Below, one piece after another: positions 16,644 through 25,067 of a DNA stretch of 64,000 bases. Positions within the stretch are counted from its first letter, which is position 1. Every line of letters starts with the position of its first letter. The position numbers and the translations under genes are program-made. Under the pieces are notes generated by a model that was not told the DNA's origin, searched no databases, and saw only the letters and a program-made list of their open reading frames with translations. This DNA is from RPQJ01 sp963754125 (GTDB lineage: Bacteria; Pseudomonadota; Gammaproteobacteria; Steroidobacterales; Steroidobacteraceae): contig CAVWEX010000001.1 in assembly GCA_963754125.1 (NCBI GenBank), positions 62,001 to 126,000 on the forward strand, given 5' to 3'.

Positions 16644-17382
16644 ATGGGCGCTGCGGACAACCGCGTCTCGGAACTGCTGGACCAATGGCTGGCGAGCGTG
16701 GAGTTGCACGCCCGCTACCTCGCGCTGGACGACGCCGCCTATGCGAAGGTGCAGGACTGGCCGCGCCACCAGCGCCCGACACGCTGGATCGTGGACCTGG
16801 CACGCTCGCGCTGCGTGGAACTCAAGCGGCAGCTCGCGGAGCGCGGGGCCCGCGGCGACGCGAGCTTCGCCGACGCCCTCGAACTGATGGCCTTCCTGAC
16901 CAGCCTGCTCGGCTCCGAGCACGTCGAGCGCTTCATCCCGTTGGCCGTGGAGGGCAAGGGCAAGCCGGTGCCTGCGGAGCCGCCACCACGGCCCGCTGCG
17001 GCCGCGGCTGCGGCCGTGGCCACTCCGCCGCCGCCCACGCGAACGCCGCCGTCCCGGGCCAATCCGAAGTCGAAGACGGCCGCGCGCAACCCGGGGCGCG
17101 CCGCGGCGCAGCCGCGCGCGGCGCGCCGGAACGAGGCTTCGGCCCCGGAGCGCAAGGCACCTGCATCACACGGCCGCGAAAGCGAAGCCGGGCGGCCACG
17201 ACGCCAAGTCCGCCACCGTCATCGCCGACGCGGTCCGGCTGCTGAACTGGGGTCGCCCCTGGCCGCAACTCGCGAGCCTGATCGCGCGCCTCGCCGACCG
17301 TCCCGCCGAGCCCGAGGTCTGGACGATCCTGCGGGCGCACCGCGCCGAGATCGACGCGCAGGCGACTCCCCCGTCGGAGTGA
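16644..17382 (+). CDS. Conserved hypothetical protein with Ala/Pro/Arg-rich linker, one frameshift
   Basis: About 246 residues from ATG 16644 (MGAADNRVSELLDQWLASVE). Residues 1-105 form a helical domain with LHARYLALDDAAYAKVQDW, HQRPTRWIVDLARSRC and ELMAFLTSLLGSEHVERFIP. A low-complexity linker rich in Pro, Ala, Arg and Lys follows (~110-175). The C-terminal ~70 residues, in the next frame after about 17155, read KSATVIADAVRLLNWGRPWP, LASLIARLADRPAEPEVWTI and end at TGA 17380-17382. Both ends look conserved and globular, so I join them (length 739, 3n+1). I do not know a function; the basic linker might bind nucleic acid. A longer start at 16551 is less likely. Confidence 0.65.
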
Positions 17383-17467
17383 ACCGGCCGCGCCGTGGCT
17401 GACAGGCGCCGGACGCCTGGGTTAAGGTCCGCGCTCCCGACCCTCAAGCCCACGGAGTGGACTCCCC

Positions 17468-17938
17468 ATGCAGCCGACCCGCGCGCAGCGCCTCGCCGTT
17501 CCCGCCCTGCTCCTCGCCCTCGCCTGCGGAGCCGCGCAGGCCCAGGGCCAGCCCACCAAGGGCGAGCAGGCGCTCAAGTACCGCAAGGCCGTCTACCAGG
17601 CGATCGCCTGGAACTTCGCCCCGATGGGCGCCATGGCACAGGGCAAGGCGCCCTTCGACGCCAAGGAGTTCGCCATGCGCGCCGGGCGCGTCGCCGCGCT
17701 GACGCCCATGCTCGCCGAGTCCTATTCCCCTGAGACGAAGGACGTCGACGGCTCGAAGGCCAAGGCCGAGCTGTGGAGCAACCGCGCCGACTTCGACGCC
17801 AAGATGAAGGACCTCGTCGATCGCAGCGCGACGCTCGCCACCGTCGCCAAGGGCGGCGACGAGGCCAAGACCAAGACCGCGTTCTTCGACACGGCGAACA
17901 CCTGCAAAGCCTGCCACGACGAGTACAAGGCCGACTGA
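17468..17938 (+). CDS. cycP: Cytochrome c' (class II c-type cytochrome)
   Basis: 156 residues. Signal peptide MQPTRAQRLAVPALLLALAC ending near AQAQG. The mature part is a four-helix bundle beginning QALKYRKAVYQAIAWNF, and the haem site CKACHDEYK sits at the extreme C terminus, which is the class II (cytochrome c') hallmark and distinguishes it from class I. The residue context fits a soluble periplasmic haem protein that binds NO or CO, or carries electrons. It faces a cytochrome b561-type gene on the opposite strand, a pairing common for these cytochromes. Confidence 0.93.
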   Translation: MQPTRAQRLAVPALLLALACGAAQAQGQPTKGEQALKYRKAVYQAIAWNFAPMGAMAQGKAPFDAKEFAMRAGRVAALTPMLAESYSPETKDVDGSKAKAELWSNRADFDAKMKDLVDRSATLATVAKGGDEAKTKTAFFDTANTCKACHDEYKAD

Positions 17939-17971
17939 CCGCCCTCGCGCCGCAGCGGCGCCGGACCGAGG

Positions 17972-17992
17972 CGGACCGGCCGCTTCGGTCCG
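17972..17992. terminator. Possible bidirectional hairpin between converging genes
   Basis: CGGACCG (17972-17978) and CGGTCCG (17986-17992) form a perfect 7-pair stem with a 7-base loop, in the 57-base gap between the stops of the cytochrome c' and cytochrome b561 genes. There is no T-run on either side, and the DNA is GC-rich, so this is only suggestive. Confidence 0.3.
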
Positions 17993-17995
17993 GCC

Positions 17996-18683
17996 TCAAT
18001 AGAGTGCGATCGTCGCCTCCGGCGCGACGCGTACGGCGAGGGCGAGCGCCGCGGCCAGCACGGCGACGATCGCGATCGCGAGCCCGGTCCGCGAGCCTGC
18101 GATCGCCTGTTCGGCGGGCACGTCGTGCCGCGGCCTTGCGGCCGGTGAACATCGCCCGCAGCAGCGGCCGGCGCCGGCCGAGCACGTGCCAGGCCACGGC
18201 CAGCACGTGCAGCGCGATCAGCACCAGCATGGCGTCGGAGCTCAGTCGGTGCAGCGTCGTGATTCGATTGCTGAGCGCCGGGTCGATCCAGCCGTAGAAC
18301 GGCCCGGCGTTCATGATCTCGTCGTTGGAGAACACGCCCGTCGAGGCCTGCACGAGCAGCACGCCGAGCAGCGCGACCACGCCAAGCGCCCCGAGCGGGT
18401 TGTGGCCGACCGGCAAGGCCGCCGTGCGGCCGCGCAGGTAGTCCACGATCGCGCGCGGTCCGCGCAGGAAGCTGCCGAACCTCGCGTGACGCGTGCCGAC
18501 GAAGCCCCAGGCCACGCGAAAGGCGGCCAGCACCAGCACCGCGTAGCCGAGGCGTCGGTGCCAGGCGAACCACTCGATGCCGGCGTAGTGCGTGGCCCAG
18601 CTGCCCGCCACCGCCAGCACGATCAGCCAGTGCACCAGCCGCACCGGCAGGTCCCAGACGAGCCGCTCGTCGCGTTGAGTCAT
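17996..18683 (-). CDS. Cytochrome b561-type membrane protein, one frameshift
   Basis: About 229 residues from ATG 18683. WDLPVRLVHWLIVLAVAGSW is the first haem-binding span, then YAGIEWFAWHRRLGYAVLVL, GHNPLGALGVVALLGVLLVQ and LHRLSSDAMLVLIALHVLAV carry the further conserved His residues of Ni/Fe-hydrogenase or diheme b561 subunits. At about 18135 an extra G shifts the frame after FTGRKAA; the last span (TGLAIAIVAVLAAALALAV) lies in the next frame and ends at 17996. Length 688 is 3n+1. Together with the converging cytochrome c' gene it probably forms a small periplasm-membrane electron-transfer pair. Confidence 0.88.
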
Positions 18684-18804
18684 GTCCCCGGCGTCCCTCG
18701 CTCGCCTGCGATTCGATCGCGGAATCTTAGCAACGGCCTCCGTGACTCCGGCGGGCGATTCGAATACCGTTGCGCACCTCCCCGGCCGCTCGGCACGACG
18801 AGAC

Positions 18805-19744
18805 ATGCCCACCCTGGATCCCGTGATCTGGTTCTTCGTCCTCGGCCTGGTTGCAGGCGTGGCGCGCGCCGACCTACGCCTGCCGTCGGCCATCTACGAC
18901 TTCGTGAGCACCCTGCTGCTGCTCGCCATCGGACTCAAGGGTGGCGTGGAACTCGCCCGCGACGGTGGCGGGCTGCCGCTGCCGGAGCTGGGCGGCATCC
19001 TGCTGCTCGGCTTCCTGCTGCCCCTGCCCGCGTATGCCGCGGCGCGAGGCATCGGCCGGCTCAACCGCGCCGATGCGGCTTCGCTCGCCGCACACTACGG
19101 CTCGGTCAGCGTCGGCACCTATGCGGTGGTCATCGGCTACCTCGCGACGCGCGGCATCGAGTTCGAGGCGCGGGCCCCGGTCTGGGTGGTGCTGCTCGAG
19201 GTCCCCGCCATCGTGGCCGGCATCCTGCTGGCGCGTGGCCTGTCGGGCGGATCTTGCCTGGGGCCGTCTGCTTCGCGAGCTGTTCCTCGGACGCAGCATC
19301 GTGCTGCTGCTCGGCGGGCTCGCAATCGGCTGGGTCGCCGGTCCCGACGGCACCGCGTCGATCCAGCCGCTGTTCTTCGATCTCTTCAAGGGCATCCTCG
19401 CGCTGTTCCTGCTCGAGATGGGCCTGATCGCGGCCGCGCAGCTGCCCACGCTGCGCCGCCACGGCGTGTTCATCGTCGCCTTCGGCCTGTTCGCGCCGCT
19501 CGTGTTTGCCGTGGCGGGCGCGCTGCTCGGCCACGCGCTCGGGCTGTCGCCGGGGGGCGTCACGGTGCTCGCGACGCTGGCGGCAAGTGCCTCCTACATC
19601 GCCGCGCCGGCCGCGATCCGTACCGCGGTGCCAGAGGCGAATCCGGCGCTGTCGCTGACCGCCTCGCTGGCGGTCACCTTCCCGTTCAACATCATCGTCG
19701 GAATTCCGCTGTACGAGCGCCTCGCGGCGGCGCTCGCGGGCTGA
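18805..19744 (+). CDS. sbtA: SbtA-like sodium-dependent bicarbonate transporter, one frameshift
   Basis: About 313 residues from ATG 18805. Ten or so spans arranged as two inverted halves. Features include LRLPSAIYDFVSTLLLLAIG, LKGGVELA, AAHYGSVSVGTYAVVIGYL, then FLLEMGLIAAAQLPTLR and LATLAASASYIAAPAAIRTA, which match the SbtA (DUF897) family that imports bicarbonate with sodium in cyanobacteria and is found in some proteobacteria. A surplus G at about 19248 (GGCGGATC for GGCGATC) moves the frame in the central linker; length 940 is 3n+1. The PII-like gene directly downstream is the usual partner and strongly supports the call. Confidence 0.88.
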
Positions 19745-19756
19745 GGAGTCAAGGCC

Positions 19757-20059
19757 ATGGAGCAGTTCCCCCGTCGCCTGCTGACGATCGTCACCGAGGC
19801 CGCGCTCGAGCGCGAACTCCTCGCGGAGTTCGACACGCTGGGCGTGCGCGGCTACACGATCAGCGACGCCCGCGGCAAGGGCGGGCGCGGCCGCAGGCAG
19901 TCAGACTGGACCCAGCAGGGCAACATCCGGATCGAAATCGTGTGCGATCCGGCCCTCGCCGAACGGGTCGCGACCCGGCTGCGCGAGCGCTACTACGATC
20001 ACTACGCCATGATCCTGTTCATGCAGGACGTGGACGTACTGCGGCCCGAGAAATTCTAG
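19757..20059 (+). CDS. sbtB: SbtB-like PII-family regulator of the bicarbonate transporter
   Basis: 100 residues, 12 bases after sbtA. It has the PII fold pattern: first strand RLLTIVTEAALERELLAEFD, second strand GVRGYTISDARGKGGRGRRQ running into the T-loop, then IRIEIVCDPALAERVATRL and the closing DHYAMILFMQDVDVL. SbtB binds adenine nucleotides and the membrane transporter. The C-terminal Cys-x-Pro-x-Gly-Cys loop found in some cyanobacterial SbtB is absent here. In the cell it would block or open SbtA according to energy state; that is taken from the family, not shown here. Confidence 0.88.
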   Translation: MEQFPRRLLTIVTEAALERELLAEFDTLGVRGYTISDARGKGGRGRRQSDWTQQGNIRIEIVCDPALAERVATRLRERYYDHYAMILFMQDVDVLRPEKF

Positions 20060-20066
20060 GCACCCG

Positions 20067-20532
20067 GTGAAGTCCATGCCCGACGAAGCGTCGCTACCCG
20101 CCGGCCTGCTGCGCCGCCTTGGCGCGATGCTCTACGACGGCCTGCTGCTGCTGGCGCTGCTCATGGTCGCGACCGGACTGTTCCTCGCGCTCACCGGCGG
20201 CGAGGCGATCTCTCCGACGGAGAATCCACTGCTCGAGCTCGTGTACCGCGTGGTGCTCGTGCTGCTCACCGTCGGGTTCTTCGGGATTTTCTGGACGCGG
20301 CGCGGCCAGACGCTCGGGATGGCGTCGTGGCGCGTGCAGGTCGAGCGCGAGGACGGCGGGCGGCTCAGCTGGGGCGACACGATTCTCCGGCTCGCGGCCG
20401 CCCTGCTCTCGTGGCTGCCGCTCGGGCTCGGGTTCCTGTGGATCCTCGATCGACCCCGGGCGCCGCGCGTGGCACGACCGCCTGAGCCGCACCCGCGTGG
20501 TGGTGGTACCGAAGGCCGGCCGGCGCGGTTGA
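20067..20532 (+). CDS. RDD-family membrane protein, one frameshift
   Basis: About 155 residues from GTG 20067 (ATG 20076 is an alternative). LPAGLLRRLGAMLYDGLLLL gives the RDD Arg and Asp residues in the first span; a second span (YRVVLVLLTVGFFGIFW) and the block RRGQTLGMASWRVQVERED follow, then ILRLAAALLSWLPLGLGFLW. Near 20452 a surplus G (CTCGATCGAC) shifts the frame; the true end WHDRLSRTRVVVVPKAGRRG, with the conserved His-Asp, is in the next frame, stopping at 20532. RDD proteins are small membrane proteins of mostly unknown transport function. Converges with lptG. Confidence 0.85.
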
Positions 20533-20539
20533 CGACGGA

Positions 20540-21608
20540 TCAGCGCGTGCGCGCGAGCAGCACCCCGGTCAGCGCCGCCAGCAGCACGGTCGGCCCCCAG
20601 CCCACGACCAGCGGCGGCAGGTCGAACAGCTGCCCGCTGCTCTCGAGCGTCTGGCTCAGCAGCACGAAACCCGCGCCGATCAGGATGCCGATGACCGCCC
20701 GGGCGCCCTGGCCGGAGGAGCGCATCGGCCCGAGCGCGAACGGCAGCGCGAGCATCACCACGAGCACGAGCGCCACGACCCTCGAGATGCGCGACCAGAG
20801 CGCGATCTCGAACGAGGCCGAGTCGAGGTCGTTGCGTTGCAGGTGCGCGATGTAGGAACGCAGGTCGCGCAGCCCCAGGGCCTCGGGCTCGACCACGGCG
20901 AGCCCGAGCAGGTCGGCCGACAGCGTCGAGCGCAACGGTTGCAGCGGCGTGCTTCCCACCTCGGTGCGGCCGTCGAGGAATCGCGTTTCCTCGAAGCCCT
21001 CGAGGCGCCACTGATTCTCCGCGTCCACGCTCGCCGACTCGGCCCGGCCCACGCTCAGCAGGCGCCGCCCGGGATCGAAGCGGAACACCTGCACGCCGCC
21101 GTAGGTCGATCCGGCCGACTGCTGCTGCACGCTGATGATGGTGTCGCCGTCGCGCAGCCACGCGCCGCGGTTGCCGGCGAAGCTGAAATTGCTGTTCTTG
21201 CTGAACACCTTGAGCTGCCGCGCGTACTTCTCGAGCGGCGGCGCGACGAATTCGCCGAGGCCGACCATCAGCACCGCGAGGATCAGGCCCGGCCGCGCCG
21301 AGCCAGCCGCAGAACCGCAGCGTCGAGATGCCCGCGGCGCGCATCACCACGAGCTCGCTGCCGCGCGCCAGGTTGCCGAGGCCGAGCAGCGTGCCGATCA
21401 GCGCCGCGACCGGCAGCAGCTGGAACAGGTAGCTCGGCAGGTTCAGCACCACGAACAGCATCGCCTGCGTCGCGGTGTACCCGCCCGTGCCGATGTCGTC
21501 CTGCTGTCCGATGAACAGGAACAGCGCACCCAGCGCGAGCAGCACCATCATCACCAGGGCGGTGTAGCCGAGGACGGTGCGGACGATGTAGTTGGCGAGC
21601 AGCCGCAT
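20540..21608 (-). CDS. lptG: LptG, lipopolysaccharide export permease, one frameshift
   Basis: About 356 residues from ATG 21608. N-terminal half: MRLLANYIVRTVLGYTALVM, then LLPVAALIGTLLGLGNLARG and ELVVMRAAGISTLRFCGWLG. After an extra base near 21300 the protein continues with MLMVGLGEFVAPPLEKYARQ, the periplasmic beta-jellyroll domain and the last spans (VVALVLVVMLALPFALGPMR). This is an inner-membrane component of the LptB2FG ATPase that extracts LPS. It starts one base after the lptF stop. The frameshift would inactivate an essential gene, so it is almost certainly a consensus error. Confidence 0.93.
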
Positions 21609-21609
21609 C

Positions 21610-22701
21610 TCAGGCCCCGGCGCGGCGCCGGCGCCACAGCGGCCCCGGTCGCTCCTCGCGCCACAGCAGCCAGGCCGCGAGCGCGAGCGGCAGCAGGTGC
21701 ACCCACCACAGGCCGAATGCACCGCCGGGACTGTCCTTCTCGATCCACACGCGCACGGCGGCGACGAGGTTGGAGTAGATGAAATACGCCAGCACCGCGA
21801 CGCCGACGCGGGCGAAGCGGCCCTGCCGGGGGCGCAGCTTGGCAAGCGGCACGGCCAGCACCATCAGCACGGCCGCCATCACCGGCACGGCGATGCGCCA
21901 GGCGAGTTCCGCACGGTCGGCACCCTCCGCGGAACCGATCAGGTCCCGGGTCGGCCGCAGCTCGCGGCGCTCGCGCTTCGGTGTGTACTCCGGCATGCGT
22001 ACCGGGATGCCGTGCTCCTCGAACTCGACCACGCGCCACTCGGTGCGCCCGGGAACGCCCTCGTAGCGCAGCCCATCGAACAGGACGAATACCTGCTCGG
22101 GCTGTCCGGCGCCGCGCTGCTCGGCACGCGCGGCGACCGCGATCTCGACCCGTTCCTCGTCGCGGCGCTGGACGAACACCCCTTCGAGCTGACCCGAGCG
22201 GCTGACCTTCTCGGCATAGAACACCGCCTCGCCGCCGGCGAAGGTCCGGAACCGACCGGCCTCGAGCGCACCGAACTGCGCGGCACGGAGGGCCTCGATG
22301 CGGATCTGCTGGGCGCGGACGCCCGCGTTGGGCACGACCCGCAGCGACAGCAGCGCGAGCAGCACCACGACCAGCAGCGTCAGCACGGCGATGGGACGGT
22401 AGATGCTGAGCGGCCCCACGCCGCAGGCCGTCATGGCCGTCATTTCGCTCTCGTGATAGAGCCGGCCGAGGGCGAGCACGATGCCGAGGAACAGCCCGAT
22501 GGGCACCAGCACCGTGAGCTGCTGCAGGGTCGTGAGGCCGATGAGCGTGACGACGATGCTGCCCGGCAGGCCCGTCTGGGCCGCCTGGCCGAGGACGCGC
22601 GCGAACTGGTTCGACAGCAGGATGACGAGCAGGACGCCGGTGACGGCGACGAAGGTCACGACGACTTCGCGAAGCAGGTATCGGTCTAGCCGGCTGAGCA
22701 C
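21610..22701 (-). CDS. lptF: LptF, lipopolysaccharide export permease
   Basis: 363 residues from GTG 22701 (MLSRLDRYLLREVVVTFVAV). YrbG/YjgP-family layout: three N-terminal spans (LLVILLSNQFARVLGQAAQ; LTVLVPIGLFLGIVLALGRL; YHESEMTAMTACGVG), a periplasmic beta-jellyroll domain (~residues 125-265), and three C-terminal spans (RIAVPVMAAVLMVLAVPLAK). The ORF is open upstream to 22827, but the alignment with LptF begins at LSRLDRY. Partner of LptG and of the ATPase LptB, encoded elsewhere. Divergent from pepA, as in many Gammaproteobacteria. Confidence 0.94.
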   Translation of the reverse strand: MLSRLDRYLLREVVVTFVAVTGVLLVILLSNQFARVLGQAAQTGLPGSIVVTLIGLTTLQQLTVLVPIGLFLGIVLALGRLYHESEMTAMTACGVGPLSIYRPIAVLTLLVVVLLALLSLRVVPNAGVRAQQIRIEALRAAQFGALEAGRFRTFAGGEAVFYAEKVSRSGQLEGVFVQRRDEERVEIAVAARAEQRGAGQPEQVFVLFDGLRYEGVPGRTEWRVVEFEEHGIPVRMPEYTPKRERRELRPTRDLIGSAEGADRAELAWRIAVPVMAAVLMVLAVPLAKLRPRQGRFARVGVAVLAYFIYSNLVAAVRVWIEKDSPGGAFGLWWVHLLPLALAAWLLWREERPGPLWRRRRAGA

Positions 22702-22829
22702 GGGTGCGGCTCCGGACGGGAAACGGTAGACTTCGGCGCTCCTGCACGCTCGGTGGTACCGTCCCGGCGATCCCGGCCGTCCCGCGCAGGTCCCAAGTCT
22801 ATCAACACGATCCAACAGGGACAGCATCG

Positions 22830-24317
22830 ATGCGTTTCTACGCCGTCAGCGGCTCGGCCGCGCAACAGCGCACGGACTGCGCCATCGTCGGGCTCTACGA
22901 GTCCGGCGCCCTCTCCTCGGCCGCCACGCAGCTCGACGCCGCGCTCGGCGGCCGCATCGCCCGCCTGGTCAAGCGCCGCGATGCGCGCGGCAAGGCCGGC
23001 GAGACGCTGCTGCTCGACGTGGAGGACGGCCACTGCGAGCGCGTCCTGGTGGTCGGCCTCGGCAAGAAGGACGCGTTCGGCCGCAAGCAGTACAAGAAGG
23101 CGCTGACGGCTGCCGCGGCTGCGCTCGTGCGCACCGGCGCCCGCGACGCAGTGAGCTACCTGTCGGTCGAGCCGGTCACGGACACCGACGCCTATTACCG
23201 CGGGCGCCTCGCCGCCGAGGCCGTGGGCGGCGCACTCTATCGCGTGCCGGCGATCCGCAGCTCGCGCCCGCCGACCGCGCCGGCGCTCAAGAGCTTCGGC
23301 GTCGCGGTGTCCCACAAGGACCAGAAGGCCGAGGCCGAGCGCGGCCTCGAGCACGGTCGCGGCATCGCCGCCGGCGCTTCATTGACGCGCGATCTCGCCA
23401 ACCTGCCGGCCAACGTCTGCACGCCGACCTACCTCGCGAAGCAGGCGCGCGAGCTTGCCAAGGCTTACGGGAGTATCACCGCCGAGGTGCTGGACGAGCC
23501 GGAACTGAAGCGGCTCAAGATGGGCGCGTTCCTGTCGGTCACGGCCGGTACGGACGAGCCTGCGAAGCTGATCGTGCTGCGCCATCGCGGCGGCGCCGCG
23601 GGCGATGCGCCCGTCGTGCTGGTCGGCAAGGGCGTCACCTTCGATTCCGGCGGCATCTCGCTGAAGCAGCCGCCGGGCATGGACGAGATGAAGTTCGACA
23701 TGACAGGCGCGGCAAGCGTGTTCGGCGCCATCAAGGCCGCGGCCGAGATCGGCCTGCCGCTCAATCTCATCGCCGTGGTGCCGTCCTGCGAGAACATGCC
23801 GAGCGGCCGGGCCACCAAGCCCGGCGACGTCGTGCGCAGCATGTCCGGCCAGACCATCGAGGTGATCAACACCGACGCCGAGGGCCGGCTGATCCTCTGC
23901 GACGCGCTCACCTACGCCCGCCGCCTCAAGCCCGCCGTGGTGGTGGACGTCGCGACGCTCACCGGAGCCTGCGTGATCGCGCTCGGCGCACACACGAGCG
24001 CCGTCATGAGCAACGACGAAGACCTCGCCGCGGAGCTCACCGCCGCGGGTCGCCGCGCCGAGGACCGCGCCTGGCACATGCCGATGGCCGAGGAGTACCA
24101 CGACCAGCTCAAGAGCAACTTCGCGGACTTCGCGAACGCCTGCGGCCGCGAGGGCGGTGCGATCACGGCCGCGTGCTTCCTCGCCAAGTTCACCGACGGG
24201 CTGCGCTGGGCGCACGTGGACATCGCGGGCACGGCCTATGTCTCGGGCAGCCACAAGGGCAGCACGGGGCGCCCGGTGCCGCTGCTGATGGATTTCCTGA
24301 TCCACCGCAAGCCGTGA
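22830..24317 (+). CDS. pepA: Leucyl aminopeptidase PepA (M17)
   Basis: 495 residues. The C-terminal catalytic domain carries VGKGVTFDSGGISLKQPPG (metal-binding Lys and Asp), MKFDMTGAASVFGAI, and NTDAEGRLILCDALTYAR (metal-binding Asp/Glu and catalytic Arg), the two-zinc site of M17 hexameric aminopeptidases. The N-terminal ~165 residues form the regulatory domain that in enteric PepA also binds DNA. Cytoplasmic removal of N-terminal residues from peptides. Start ATG 22830 matches family length; divergent from lptF with a 128-base gap. Confidence 0.96.
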   Translation: MRFYAVSGSAAQQRTDCAIVGLYESGALSSAATQLDAALGGRIARLVKRRDARGKAGETLLLDVEDGHCERVLVVGLGKKDAFGRKQYKKALTAAAAALVRTGARDAVSYLSVEPVTDTDAYYRGRLAAEAVGGALYRVPAIRSSRPPTAPALKSFGVAVSHKDQKAEAERGLEHGRGIAAGASLTRDLANLPANVCTPTYLAKQARELAKAYGSITAEVLDEPELKRLKMGAFLSVTAGTDEPAKLIVLRHRGGAAGDAPVVLVGKGVTFDSGGISLKQPPGMDEMKFDMTGAASVFGAIKAAAEIGLPLNLIAVVPSCENMPSGRATKPGDVVRSMSGQTIEVINTDAEGRLILCDALTYARRLKPAVVVDVATLTGACVIALGAHTSAVMSNDEDLAAELTAAGRRAEDRAWHMPMAEEYHDQLKSNFADFANACGREGGAITAACFLAKFTDGLRWAHVDIAGTAYVSGSHKGSTGRPVPLLMDFLIHRKP

Positions 24318-24752
24318 CCGCGACCCAGGTCGACTTCTACCTGCTGAGTTCGAGCGACGCGCGCTCGCGCCTGCTGACCGCCTGCCGCCTGGCGGAGAAG
24401 GCGTTCGACCAGGGCCTGCGGGTCGCGGTCCGCACCGCGAGCCCCGCGGAGACCGCGGAGCTCGACGACCTGATGTGGACCTTCAGCGACCGCAGCTTCG
24501 TGCCGCACGCGGTCTGGCCGGCGGAGCCCGCGGTGGCCGAGCAGACGCCGGTGCTGATCTCGAGCAGCGGACTGCCCGACTCGCACCGCGACGTGCTCGT
24601 CAACCTCGCGGCCGAGGCGCCGGCCGGCTTCGAGGCATTCACGCGACTGTGCGAGATCGTGACGTCGGACGAAGCCGCGCAAGCGTGCCGGCCGCGTACG
24701 CTGGCGCAGCTACCGCGACGCGGGCCTCGAGCCGCAGTCGCATTCCCTCTGA
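24314..24752 (+). CDS. holC: DNA polymerase III chi subunit (HolC), one frameshift
   Basis: About 146 residues from GTG 24314, overlapping the pepA stop (GTGA). TQVDFYLLSSSDARSRLLTA, ACRLAEKAFDQGLRVAVRTA, DDLMWTFSDRSFVPHAVWP and the later PVLISSSGLPDSHRDVLVNL are the HolC fold. At about 24682 one surplus C shifts the frame; in the next frame the family's C-terminal end KRAGRVRWRSYRDAGLEPQ follows, stopping at 24752 (length 439, 3n+1). Chi links the clamp loader to single-stranded-DNA-binding protein. The order pepA-holC-valS is typical of Gammaproteobacteria. Confidence 0.9.
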
Positions 24753-24778
24753 CCCCGCGCTCTGAACCCGAGGACGCC

Positions 24779-25060
24779 ATGAGCCATCCGCTGGAAGCCA
24801 TCCCGGTACTCACGGACATCGTCGAGGACGCGCCGGACGCCGCCGCGCCGATCGACCGCACGCTGCTGTTCCTCGGCGACCTCGAGCTGCGCCTGACGAC
24901 CGCGATCCACGACCACGCCGACGAACTCGTGCACAACGCCTGCCGCGAGCTCGAGGCGCTGCTGCTCGAGCAGGTCTCCGACCGCCTGCGCGCGGAGCTG
25001 CCCGCGCTCGTCGCGCGCATCGTGGACGAGCACTTCCACGGCCCCGTCCGCGCCGACTGA
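24779..25060 (+). CDS. Small acidic protein between holC and valS
   Basis: 93 residues from ATG 24779. Begins MSHPLEAIPVLTDIVEDAPD, then a helical segment DLELRLTTAIHDHADELVHN and a Leu/Glu-rich amphipathic helix ending in VARIVDEHFHGPVRAD. Rich in acidic residues; no signal peptide. A similar short gene between holC and valS, starting with a PVLTDI motif, occurs in some beta- and gammaproteobacteria, but I know of no function. Its stop is 7 bases before the valS start. Confidence 0.75.
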   Translation: MSHPLEAIPVLTDIVEDAPDAAAPIDRTLLFLGDLELRLTTAIHDHADELVHNACRELEALLLEQVSDRLRAELPALVARIVDEHFHGPVRAD

Positions 25061-25067
25061 GGGCCCG

